A stretch of DNA of 40,978 bases from positions 1 to 40,978 of the forward strand of contig SVSW01000010.1 of the NCBI GenBank assembly GCA_015064095.1. Direction: 5' to 3'. A program made the position numbers and the translations under genes. Below the pieces are notes generated by a model. It had not been told where the DNA came from and ran no database searches. It was given only the letters and a program-made list of their open reading frames with translations. Shown piece after piece: positions 25,120 through 32,411 of this stretch (its first letter is position 1; the number at the start of each line of letters is the position of its first letter). The DNA is from Oscillospiraceae bacterium. GTDB taxonomy: Bacteria; Bacillota; Clostridia; Oscillospirales; CAG-272.

Positions 25120-27132
25120 TTATTTCGCGATTCTTCGCGCCTTACCGCCGATCCCTCGCTGCTCTTCGAATGCATTTATGACGGAATCGACCGTTTCGGG
25201 CGATTCGACCGAAAAGATGAAGTGCCGCGAAGAAATTTTATATTTTGCAAGGTCGTCCTGTCTGTCCGACATTGATGTGGGCAAGCTGTTATATATGACG
25301 TTTCGATGCTCACCCTCACGAAAAACGGGGAAGGATACGCCCATTCGGTCGGATAGCTTTGCCGCGCAGAGCTTTTTCGGATCGTTTTTGTCACGGCAAG
25401 AGCCAAGCTCACAGATAACGCATTTTTCAAGCAGCATAAGCGGCACGCGCCCGTAAACGATAGCTGAAACGTCACCGCCGAGGTCGCGCAACTGCGGCAA
25501 GGTCAATTCGGTGGACGCGATAACATCGGGTATGCCAAGTGCTTCAAGTTCCGCAACCGTGCCGCTGTTTGCGGCGTTCAGCCGAAAGTCGCCGTGAAGG
25601 GAAAACCCGAATTCACGCGCAAGACCGAGATGACCGATGTTGCCGATCAAAATATGCTCCGCACCGAGCTCTTTTGCGCGAGCAAGCATGGATCTTACTT
25701 TTTCTCGCTCTCGGTCGAAAATGACGGGCGGCATTATTATTCCGTTGGTTTGACCGTTATAGCGGTCAAGCGGCAGATAGAGGATATCGAAATATTTTTT
25801 CGCTTTTTCGCTTATCTGATCGGGGAAAGCGAATCGTGCCGTGCGCTCGGCGCTGCGCGTCCTTTCGGGCGCGCGAGCAACGGGCATCTCGCCCGTTTGC
25901 CGCACCTCGGTTGCGCCGAGCGCGGCGAGCGCCTCGCGCCGCAGTGCATTCAGGCGCGAAAGGGGCATCATGATATTATCGCCGAGTGCAACGTCAAGAT
26001 CACGCAAAGAATACGGAGTGCCGCCGAGCCTTGAAAGGTTTTTCTTCACCTCGTCCTCGGTCATTGCGCGGTTTTGCGCGACCGTAGGTGCGTCACCCGT
26101 CACCGTGACGGAGGCTTCACCGAGAGTGACCGTCAGACTTGACGGCTCACCGGCGAAAAGGCGAGCAGACATGTCAATATTTATTTTACGCGTAATTCCC
26201 GAAAACGTATCAAGCGTGCGAGTGCGGCTCTTGTCGGATTCGGAGCGTACGCCGAGCATCGAGGAATTTGTTTTACCCTTAAAATAGCCGTCGGTAAAGC
26301 CACTGCGTGAAAATACACCTTCAAGATATTTTATTTCGTCGGGCGTCGCCGCGCGACGCTCGTCGAGCAGCTTTCTGTAAACTTGCGTGACAGCGAGCAC
26401 ATATTCCGGCGATTTCATGCGACCCTCGATCTTGAGTGAGGAAACGCCGGCGTCAATAAGCTCGGGGATATGAGGGGCAAGGCAAAGATCCTTTAAAGAG
26501 AGGGGATAGCAGTCCTTGCCTGAAACGGAAAAGGGAAGTCTGCAAGGCTGTGCGCACTCTCCGCGGTTTCCGCTGCGTCCGCCGACCATCGAGGAAAAAA
26601 GGCACTGACCGGAATGGCAAACGCAAAGCGCACCGTGAACGAACACCTCAAGCTCCATGTCGGCGGTCTTGCAAAATTTGCGAATATCGCAAATGCTCGC
26701 TTCGCGTGCCATGACCATTCGCGAAAATCCGAGCTTTCGAAGCTCGCTTGCCGCCGCGACAGAGTGCCCCGACGCCTGCGTGCTTGCGTGCAAGGGAAGA
26801 TCCGGCAAATATTCGTGTATTGCCGAGGCAACGCCGAGATCGGCAACGATGAGCGCGTCAACGCCCGCTTCGTAGGCGTTTTTCGCGGCTTCAAGGCATA
26901 AGGAAAGCTCTCGGTCATAAACGAGCGTGTTGAGCGTCAGATAGCATTTTACGCCGTATGCGTGCGCTATGGCAACAGACGCGCGCATGTCCTCGTCGGT
27001 AAAGTTTTTTGCATTTATTCTGGCATTGAAAAGAGAGCCGCCGAAATAAATCGCGTCGGCTCCCCCTTCGATCGCAGCTTCAAGTGCCGCGCGTGAGCCC
27101 GCAGGGCACAAAAGTTCAGGTAAATTAAGCAT
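25120..27132 (-). CDS. rlhA: U32 family protein with DUF3656 region, RlhA-like (23S rRNA C hydroxylation)
   Basis: A 670-residue protein. The N-terminal half is a U32 domain (LPELLCPAGSRAALEAAIEG; cysteine cluster CVCHSGQCLFSS then GECAQPCRLPF). The middle part matches DUF3656, with SRLGGTPYSLRDLDV and MMPLSRLNALRREALAAL. The C-terminal part has further cysteines (CVICELGSC). This layout is that of E. coli YdcP/RlhA, which is needed for 5-hydroxycytidine at 2501 of 23S rRNA. The start codon overlaps the end of zapA by 8 bases, so translation is probably coupled. Confidence 0.85.
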   Translation of the reverse strand: MLNLPELLCPAGSRAALEAAIEGGADAIYFGGSLFNARINAKNFTDEDMRASVAIAHAYGVKCYLTLNTLVYDRELSLCLEAAKNAYEAGVDALIVADLGVASAIHEYLPDLPLHASTQASGHSVAAASELRKLGFSRMVMAREASICDIRKFCKTADMELEVFVHGALCVCHSGQCLFSSMVGGRSGNRGECAQPCRLPFSVSGKDCYPLSLKDLCLAPHIPELIDAGVSSLKIEGRMKSPEYVLAVTQVYRKLLDERRAATPDEIKYLEGVFSRSGFTDGYFKGKTNSSMLGVRSESDKSRTRTLDTFSGITRKINIDMSARLFAGEPSSLTVTLGEASVTVTGDAPTVAQNRAMTEDEVKKNLSRLGGTPYSLRDLDVALGDNIMMPLSRLNALRREALAALGATEVRQTGEMPVARAPERTRSAERTARFAFPDQISEKAKKYFDILYLPLDRYNGQTNGIIMPPVIFDREREKVRSMLARAKELGAEHILIGNIGHLGLAREFGFSLHGDFRLNAANSGTVAELEALGIPDVIASTELTLPQLRDLGGDVSAIVYGRVPLMLLEKCVICELGSCRDKNDPKKLCAAKLSDRMGVSFPVFREGEHRNVIYNSLPTSMSDRQDDLAKYKISSRHFIFSVESPETVDSVINAFEEQRGIGGKARRIAK

Positions 27133-27427
27133 TTAGTTTGCGCTCAAGCTCATCGATCTTTTCTTCAAGCTCCGAGATCTTGATCTCGTTTTCCGCGATC
27201 TGCGCTTCAAGACGCTTGACCTTTCTTTGAGCCTTTATCTTGTCGGAGCAGTAATCGAGCGCGCAAAGGAGCGCCGCCTCGGTCTTTGAGCAACGGTTGC
27301 TTTGAAGATGGATCTCGCGAATACGGCGGTCGATAATTCCGACGAGCGCCTCGACGGATTCGGGCGACTCCTCGGTGATGACGTTCATCTGTATGCCCGC
27401 GACCGTGATAGTGTACTTTTGATTCAT
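27125..27427 (-). CDS. zapA: Cell division protein ZapA
   Basis: A 100-residue protein that crosslinks FtsZ filaments at the division site. It begins MNQKYTITVAGIQMNVITEE, the short beta-rich ZapA head, and continues into the helical EALVGIIDRRIREI and a long C-terminal coiled coil (RKVKRLEAQIAENEIKISEL). A longer frame exists, but the ATG at 27427 has AGGAGGT six bases upstream. It overlaps the rlhA-like gene by 8 bases. Linkage of zapA and U32 genes is common in Firmicutes. Confidence 0.9.
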   Translation of the reverse strand: MNQKYTITVAGIQMNVITEESPESVEALVGIIDRRIREIHLQSNRCSKTEAALLCALDYCSDKIKAQRKVKRLEAQIAENEIKISELEEKIDELERKLNA

Positions 27428-27449
27428 ATGTACCTCCTGCAAAAAACTC

Positions 27450-27478
27450 TTGCAATATTTTAAAGTTCGTAGTATAAT
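27450..27478 (+). promoter_or_regulatory. Promoter of proB-nth
   Basis: -35 TTGCAA (27450-27455), 17-bp spacer, perfect -10 TATAAT (27473-27478). It is back to back with the zapA promoter. Confidence 0.7.
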
Positions 27479-27479
27479 C

Positions 27480-27507
27480 ATTATAATACAAATTTGCAAT
27501 TTTGCAA
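27480..27507 (-). promoter_or_regulatory. Promoter of zapA-rlhA
   Basis: Minus strand: -35 TTGCAA (27507-27502), 16-bp spacer, perfect -10 TATAAT (27485-27480). The two divergent -10 elements are only one base apart, so polymerases would compete. Confidence 0.65.
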
Positions 27508-27541
27508 AGACTTTTTACTAAATTTAAGGTGAGAATTTTTT

Positions 27542-28324
27542 ATGGCAAAGTTTAAGGACTGTAAAAGAGTGGTAGTGAAGATCGGAAGCTCGACCTTGAC
27601 GCATGAAACGGGGCATCTGAATCTTCGCCGCATTGAACGCCTTGTAAAGGTGTTGGCGGATATCAAGAACGCGGGCAAGGAGGTTGTGCTGGTCAGCTCG
27701 GGAGCTGTCAGTGCCGGTGTTGCAAAGATAGGGCTCACGCACCGTCCGCACGGCACGGCAGAGAAGCAGGCAACAGCTGCGATAGGTCAGAACGAGCTTA
27801 TGAAGATATATTCGCGCTTTTTCTCCGATTACGGCATAAATATAGGGCAGATACTCATGACAAAGGACGTTTTTTCGGATTCCGAAAGGCGTGAGAATGC
27901 AGAGAATACTTTTAATGCGCTCCTTAAATTCGGCTGCGTGCCGATAGTCAATGAAAACGACTCGGTCTCAACGGACGAGTTGAATTTCGGAGGAAACGAT
28001 TACCTCGCGGCATACGTGTCGCTTGTCTGCCATGCTGACGTTCTTCTGAATCTTTCCGATGTTGACGGACTTTATGACGGCGACCCGAGAAAAAATCCCG
28101 ATGCGCGCTTGATACCGAGGGTTGAGGATATAGACAGTGTTATCGCAGCGGCAGAGGGCGTTGGAACGGAGCGCGGCACGGGCGGAATGAAGGCAAAGCT
28201 CGAGGCGGCAAAGCTCGTCACCGATGCGGGGATACCGATGTTTATTATGAACGGGCACGACCCCGAGATCCTTTACGATCTGCTCGACGGAGGCCATGTC
28301 GGTACATATTTTACCGCGAAATGA
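27542..28324 (+). CDS. proB: Glutamate 5-kinase
   Basis: A 260-residue enzyme that phosphorylates glutamate in the first step of proline synthesis. It has the amino acid kinase fold: VVVKIGSSTL at the start, LVSSGAVSAG, VNENDSVSTDEL, LLNLSDVDGLYDGDP and GTERGTGGMKAKLEAAKL. It ends after the kinase domain and lacks the PUA domain of E. coli ProB, a short form found in some Firmicutes. proA, usually next to proB, is not here; nth follows instead, overlapping by 4 bases (ATGA). Confidence 0.95.
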   Translation: MAKFKDCKRVVVKIGSSTLTHETGHLNLRRIERLVKVLADIKNAGKEVVLVSSGAVSAGVAKIGLTHRPHGTAEKQATAAIGQNELMKIYSRFFSDYGINIGQILMTKDVFSDSERRENAENTFNALLKFGCVPIVNENDSVSTDELNFGGNDYLAAYVSLVCHADVLLNLSDVDGLYDGDPRKNPDARLIPRVEDIDSVIAAAEGVGTERGTGGMKAKLEAAKLVTDAGIPMFIMNGHDPEILYDLLDGGHVGTYFTAK

Positions 28325-28965
28325 ACGAAAAAAAGAAAATGGCGGAGGTCGTTGACCTCTTGAAAAAGAAATATCCTGCGGCGGAGTGCTCTCTTGAATA
28401 TTCGGGTGAGCCGTGGCGGCTGCTTGTTATGGGACGTCTGTCCGCGCAGTGTACAGACGCGCGGGTCAATATCGTATGCCGAGAGCTTTTTGACGTCTTT
28501 CCGACCGCGCGAGCCCTTGCCGACGGCGATATAGAGGAAATAGAACGCATAGTTCGTCCTTGCGGACTTTTTCATACCAAGGCGGCGGATATCAAGGCGG
28601 AGTGCGCAAAGCTCTGCGATGAATACGGCGGCGTTTTGCCCGACAAAATGGAGGAGCTTTTGGGCTTTCCCGGTGTCGGAAGAAAGATCGCAAATCTTCT
28701 GCTCGGTGATATATATCATAAGCCTGCAATCGTTGCGGATACGCACTGTATAAGAATTTGCGGTCGGCTCGGATTTTACCCGGAAGGTCAAAAAGACCCG
28801 ACAAAGGTAGAAAAAGCTCTGGTCGCAATAACCGAGCCGAAAGAGCAGAGCGATCTTTGCCACAGGCTCGTGCTTTTCGGCAGAGAGATCTGCACAGCCC
28901 GAGCGCCGAGATGCAAAGAATGTCCTCTTTCTCATATTTGCACAAAAAACCATGAAAAAATATAA
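28321..28965 (+). CDS. nth: Endonuclease III (DNA glycosylase/AP lyase)
   Basis: A 214-residue base-excision repair enzyme for oxidised pyrimidines. Helix-hairpin-helix LLGFPGVGRKIANLLLGD carries the catalytic Lys, followed by the Asp of VADTHC. The C-terminal [4Fe-4S] loop C-x6-C-x2-C-x5-C is intact (CTARAPRCKECPLSHIC). The ATGA overlap with proB and the lack of its own ribosome binding site point to coupled translation. Confidence 0.95.
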   Translation: MNEKKKMAEVVDLLKKKYPAAECSLEYSGEPWRLLVMGRLSAQCTDARVNIVCRELFDVFPTARALADGDIEEIERIVRPCGLFHTKAADIKAECAKLCDEYGGVLPDKMEELLGFPGVGRKIANLLLGDIYHKPAIVADTHCIRICGRLGFYPEGQKDPTKVEKALVAITEPKEQSDLCHRLVLFGREICTARAPRCKECPLSHICTKNHEKI

Positions 28966-28974
28966 AAAAAGCCC

Positions 28975-29003
28975 TTGACACGGAGTGAAAACGGTGGTAT
29001 AAT
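28975..29003 (+). promoter_or_regulatory. Consensus promoter of rpmG-secE-nusG-rplK-rplA
   Basis: Fully consensus SigA promoter: TTGACA (28975-28980), 17-bp spacer, TATAAT (28998-29003). It drives a highly expressed operon. Confidence 0.93.
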
Positions 29004-29009
29004 GTCACT

Positions 29010-29133
29010 ACCTCTGCGAGTGGGGCTTTTTCTTTGTGCATGAAAAGCGCTTATTTGCACGGTCCGCCGCTGAGGGAGGTACGAACGCCGAACATTGCGT
29101 TCGGCAAATAATTTACAGGAGGTGCCGATAATC
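29010..29133 (+). promoter_or_regulatory. Structured leader of rpmG
   Basis: About 125 bases between the predicted start and rpmG. Visible foldings: GTGCA/TGCAC (29036-29061 zone), and two mutually exclusive stems, CGAACGC/GCGTTCG and GCCGAAC/GTTCGGC (29083-29105 zone), just before the GGAGGT ribosome binding site. Alternative pairing is visible; a regulatory role is inferred. Confidence 0.4.
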
Positions 29134-29295
29134 ATGGCTAATGATGTAAGAGTCAAGGTTACTTTCGTTTGCACGGAGTGCAAGCAGAGAAACTATGACA
29201 GCAAAAAGAACAAGAAGAATGATCCTGACAGGCTTGAACTCAAGAAATATTGCAGATTCTGCCGTAAGCACACTCTTCACAAAGAATCCAAGTAA
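29134..29295 (+). CDS. rpmG: 50S ribosomal protein L33
   Basis: A 53-residue ribosomal protein with two CxxC zinc pairs (CTEC and CRFC). The start at 29134 ([11 protein letters not shown]) has GGAGGT about ten bases upstream; a longer frame from 29095 has none. First gene of the operon; secE follows 15 bases later. Confidence 0.96.
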   Translation: MANDVRVKVTFVCTECKQRNYDSKKNKKNDPDRLELKKYCRFCRKHTLHKESK

Positions 29296-29310
29296 CGGGG
29301 GAAGCAGATA

Positions 29311-29784
29311 ATGAAAAAGAAATTTGGAGCGATAGCAATATTTTTTGCAGTCGCAGTCCTGCTTTCGGTCTTCACTGTCTCCGCATTCGCCGCCGACGTA
29401 ACGACTGCCGCCACGACAACGGGCGCAGCAACAACCACGACCCAAGCTTCCGCAGGCACAACAACAGCGCCGGGAACAGGAGCAGCAGGTAGCGCTGCGG
29501 GATCGGTCATGCCGATATCGCAGATAATTCCGCTGATCATTCTTGCGGTTGTAATAATCGTTCTCGTCGTTATATTCTTCGGTCTGCCGAAGTACCGCGA
29601 AAAGACGTTTAAGCTTTTCCGCAGCGTAAAGAGCGAGGCAAAGAAGGTCTCTTGGTATTCTTGGAAGAACACAAGAAAGGGAACACTCGTAGTTATTGTT
29701 TCCGTTGTTGCTCTTGCAATAGTGATAGGACTGCTTGATTATCTGTTCAGCACGGGAATCGTTGCTTTGACAAAGATTTTCTGA
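29311..29784 (+). CDS. secE: Preprotein translocase subunit SecE with added signal peptide, linker and membrane helix
   Basis: A 157-residue protein, while a Firmicute SecE is usually about 60 residues. The C-terminal 56 residues (102-157) are clearly SecE: the amphipathic LFRSVKSEAKKVSWYSWK followed by the membrane helix VVIVSVVALAIVIGLLDYLF. Before it come a signal-peptide-like start (1-27, with AFA at 25-27), a Thr/Ala/Gly-rich linker (28-66) and another membrane helix (70-92). The topology is consistent: exported linker, helix back in, cytosolic SecE helix, helix out. The position rpmG-secE-nusG leaves no doubt about identity. In the SecE motif, the usual WP reads WY. Confidence 0.9.
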   Translation: MKKKFGAIAIFFAVAVLLSVFTVSAFAADVTTAATTTGAATTTTQASAGTTTAPGTGAAGSAAGSVMPISQIIPLIILAVVIIVLVVIFFGLPKYREKTFKLFRSVKSEAKKVSWYSWKNTRKGTLVVIVSVVALAIVIGLLDYLFSTGIVALTKIF

Positions 29785-29785
29785 T

Positions 29786-30325
29786 ATGAGCGATATCAAT
29801 GAAATGAACGTAGGCCCGAGATGGTACGTAGCGCACACCTATACGGGATATGAAAACAAGGTAAAAGCCAGCCTTGAAAAAATAGTTGAAAACCGCGGAC
29901 TTGAGCATCTTATATACGATATAAGAATTCCCGTTGAGACCACGGTTGAAACAGACGGCGACGAGGAAAAGATCATCGAAACGAAGATCATGCCCGGCTA
30001 TGTGCTGGTCAAGATGACGATGACGGACGAAAGCTGGCACGCGGTGAGAAACATCAGCGGTGTCACGGGCTTTGTCGGACCCGGCTCGCGCCCCACTCCG
30101 CTTTCGGAGCAGGAGGTTGATGACCTCAACATTGAGGAGAAGAAGGTAAGATCCAGCTTCTCGGTCGGTGACAACGTAACTATCATCGACGGACTGTTTG
30201 AGGGCTATACCGGAACGGTACAGAATATTTCCGAAGACTTTAAGACTGTCACGGTGCTCGTTAAGCGCGGCCGCCGCGACATGCCCGTTGAGCTTGAGGC
30301 TTCAAAGGTAAAGCTCGACAAATAA
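29786..30325 (+). CDS. nusG: Transcription termination/antitermination factor NusG
   Basis: A 179-residue factor that binds RNA polymerase and couples it to Rho, the ribosome or NusA. It has the NGN domain (WYVAHTYTGYENKVKASLEK; MPGYVLVKM; VTGFVGPG) and the C-terminal KOW domain (VGDNVTIIDGLFEGYTGTVQNI). It starts one base after the secE stop with no clear ribosome binding site, so it probably depends on coupling. ATG at 29804 is an alternative start. Confidence 0.97.
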   Translation: MSDINEMNVGPRWYVAHTYTGYENKVKASLEKIVENRGLEHLIYDIRIPVETTVETDGDEEKIIETKIMPGYVLVKMTMTDESWHAVRNISGVTGFVGPGSRPTPLSEQEVDDLNIEEKKVRSSFSVGDNVTIIDGLFEGYTGTVQNISEDFKTVTVLVKRGRRDMPVELEASKVKLDK

Positions 30326-30332
30326 TATAGGA

Positions 30333-30398
30333 GCGGCACGACTTGCCGCATCAGTGGGAGGGAGAAAATTTTACTTTAATTCTCCCGTGCAAACCACT
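30333..30398 (+). promoter_or_regulatory. Structured rplK leader, candidate L1-binding autoregulatory site
   Basis: GCGGCA-CGACT-TGCCGC (30333-30349) is followed by a nested structure: AGTGG (30353-30357) pairs with CCACT (30394-30398), enclosing GGGAGAA (30360-30366) paired with TTCTCCC (30380-30386). The internal loop is asymmetric. L1 is known to repress the L11-L1 mRNA by binding a 23S-like stem in its leader, and the position just before rplK fits. The folding is visible; L1 binding is inferred. Confidence 0.55.
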
Positions 30399-30415
30399 TT
30401 GGAGGTGTATTTAAA

Positions 30416-30841
30416 ATGGCAAAGAAAGTTATGGGTTACATCAAGCTGCAGCTGCCCGCAGGTAAGGCAACACCGCAGCCTCCCGTAGGTCCTGCGCTCG
30501 GTCAGTACGGCGTAGCGATACCTGTATTTACAAAAGAATTTAATGAAAGAACCAAGAACGATATCGGTCTTATCATTCCTGTTGTTATCACGGTTTATGC
30601 AGACCGCTCGTTCACATTCATCACAAAGACTCCCCCCGCAGCAGTTCTTATCAAGAAGGCTTGCGGACTTGAGACTGCATCTGCTGCTCCTAACAAGAAC
30701 AAGGTTGCAAAGATCTCGAAGGAGCAGGTCAGAAAGATAGCCGAGACCAAGATGCCCGACCTTAACGCAGCATCTGTCGAGGCGGCAATGAGCATGATCG
30801 CCGGAACAGCCCGCAGCATGGGTGTTGTCGTCGAAGACTGA
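30416..30841 (+). CDS. rplK: 50S ribosomal protein L11
   Basis: A 141-residue ribosomal protein of the GTPase-associated centre. It has the N-terminal [20 protein letters not shown] motif and a normal length. GGAGGT precedes the ATG. Codons are those of highly expressed genes. rplA follows 14 bases later. Confidence 0.98.
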   Translation: MAKKVMGYIKLQLPAGKATPQPPVGPALGQYGVAIPVFTKEFNERTKNDIGLIIPVVITVYADRSFTFITKTPPAAVLIKKACGLETASAAPNKNKVAKISKEQVRKIAETKMPDLNAASVEAAMSMIAGTARSMGVVVED

Positions 30842-30855
30842 GGAGGGTTACTAAG

Positions 30856-31548
30856 ATGAATAAGGGTAAGAAATATCTTGACAGCGAAAAGCTGATCGAA
30901 AAAGGCAAGCTTTATGATCCTGCAGAGGCTCTTGCACTCGTCTGCCAGACCTCTAAGGCAAAGTTCGATGAGACCATCGAGATCCACATTCGTCTCGGTG
31001 TTGACTCCCGTCACGCAGACCAGCAGGTCCGCGGCGCAGTCGTTCTTCCTCACGGAACAGGTAAGAAGATGCGCGTTCTCGTATTCGCAAAGGGCGATGC
31101 CGTTCAGGCAGCTCTTGATGCCGGTGCTGAGTATGCAGGCGGCATGGAATACGCAGAGAAGATCCAGAAAGAAAACTGGTTCGATTTCGACGTTGTTATC
31201 GCATCTCCCGACATGATGCCCGTTATCGGACGTCTCGGCCGTGTTCTCGGTCCGAAGGGACTTATGCCTAACCCCAAGGCAGGCACCGTCACACCTGACG
31301 TTGCACGCGCTGTTACCGAGGCTAAGGCAGGTAAGATCGAGTACCGTCTCGATAAGACCAACATTATCCATTGCCCGATCGGCAAGGCATCTTTCGGTGC
31401 AGAGAAGCTCGCTGAGAACTTCGAAACACTCGTCGGCGCTGTTATCAAGGCAAAGCCGGCATCTGCAAAGGGTCAGTACATCAAGAGCTGCGTTCTCGCA
31501 TCTACGATGGGCCCCGGCGTAAAGATCAATCAGGCAAAGCTTGGTTAA
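30856..31548 (+). CDS. rplA: 50S ribosomal protein L1
   Basis: A 230-residue ribosomal protein of the L1 stalk, and probable translational repressor of its own mRNA. Typical segments: [21 protein letters not shown] and [18 protein letters not shown] C-terminal region. Last gene of the operon: a strong terminator follows, so rplJ and rplL are not in this transcript or window. Confidence 0.98.
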   Translation: MNKGKKYLDSEKLIEKGKLYDPAEALALVCQTSKAKFDETIEIHIRLGVDSRHADQQVRGAVVLPHGTGKKMRVLVFAKGDAVQAALDAGAEYAGGMEYAEKIQKENWFDFDVVIASPDMMPVIGRLGRVLGPKGLMPNPKAGTVTPDVARAVTEAKAGKIEYRLDKTNIIHCPIGKASFGAEKLAENFETLVGAVIKAKPASAKGQYIKSCVLASTMGPGVKINQAKLG

Positions 31549-31552
31549 AAAT

Positions 31553-31586
31553 AAAAAAGCTCCGCGCGGTGCGCGGAGCTTTTTTT
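31553..31586. terminator. Terminator after rplA
   Basis: Perfect 15-bp hairpin AAAAAAGCTCCGCGC-GGT-GCGCGGAGCTTTTTT, flanked by A and T, so it should also end the convergent HAD gene. Confidence 0.95.
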
Positions 31587-31591
31587 GCTGT

Positions 31592-32263
31592 TTAGAAGAT
31601 ATTTAAAAGCTCGATGGGCTTCTCTATGATAACGTCCGCCTTTTCGGCAAAATTTTCAAGGTATTCGCGACCGCGATAGCCCCACGCACAGCCGACGGCG
31701 GCCATACCTGCGTTTTTGGCGGTCAAAATATCGATATCGCTGTCACCGATCATGGCACACTCCTCGGGGCGCAGGGTGGGATCAAGCTCTGCGAGCACCT
31801 CAAGCGACAGGCGAGGGTCGGGTTTTACTATATTCGACACAGGGCCGCGAGCGACCTCGAACATACCTTCCCCGAAAAGCTTTTCGGCGAGCACGCGAAC
31901 AAACTCATCGGGCTTGTTTGAAAGCATGGCGGGGCGGTAGCCGCGAGCTTTGAGCCCCGCGAGCGCTTCGCGCATACCACCGTAAGGCTCGTCCGTTTGC
32001 GTATACGTGCGACCGTATGCCGAAAGGTAAAGCGAAAGCGCGCGATCTATATATGCGTCATCATCGCGGTGCGCCTCATCAACGATAGTCACCTTAACGA
32101 GATTTCTTGCGCCGTTGTTCAGGCCTGCGCGAACCTCATCGTAATTGAGCTCGGGGAGCCCAAGCTCTGCTCGTACCTGATTAACCGCTGCGCGAATAGC
32201 CCATATCGTATCGGCAACCGTGCCGTCGAGGTCGAAAATAAGTGCTTTTACTGTGTTTTTCAT
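31592..32263 (-). CDS. HAD-superfamily hydrolase, phosphoglycolate phosphatase-like
   Basis: A 223-residue hydrolase: motif I FDLDGTVADT, motif II MLSNKPDE, motif III Lys in VKPDPR, motif IV GDSDIDILTAKNAG. The helical cap and C-terminal AAVGCAWGYRG match Gph-type phosphatases. The true substrate may be phosphoglycolate or another small phosphate ester. GGGAG upstream supports the start. Own promoter; convergent to rplA. Confidence 0.88.
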   Translation of the reverse strand: MKNTVKALIFDLDGTVADTIWAIRAAVNQVRAELGLPELNYDEVRAGLNNGARNLVKVTIVDEAHRDDDAYIDRALSLYLSAYGRTYTQTDEPYGGMREALAGLKARGYRPAMLSNKPDEFVRVLAEKLFGEGMFEVARGPVSNIVKPDPRLSLEVLAELDPTLRPEECAMIGDSDIDILTAKNAGMAAVGCAWGYRGREYLENFAEKADVIIEKPIELLNIF

Positions 32264-32292
32264 AATTTCTCCCGATAAAATTCACTTTTAAC

Positions 32293-32321
32293 AGTATATC
32301 ATATATTTTTTTCTCGGTCAA
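32293..32321 (-). promoter_or_regulatory. Promoter of the Gph-like gene
   Basis: Minus strand: -35 TTGACC (32321-32316), 17-bp spacer, -10 TATACT (32298-32293). Confidence 0.72.
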
Positions 32322-32345
32322 GCTCAAAAAAATATAATAAACGTA

Positions 32346-32374
32346 TTTATTTTCGTCGAAAAGTGTGCTATAAT
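32346..32374 (+). promoter_or_regulatory. Promoter of typA
   Basis: Perfect -10 TATAAT (32369-32374) with a weak TTTATT at the -35 position (32346-32351). Confidence 0.55.
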
Positions 32375-32411
32375 AATGAATTGTGAAATTTAGTTATACG
32401 GGAGAAAAATT

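Noticed and set aside
29010..29040. Possible leader terminator before rpmG (AGTGGGGCTTTTTC)
   Set aside because: The stem CACT/AGTG has only four pairs and a large loop; not strong enough to call.
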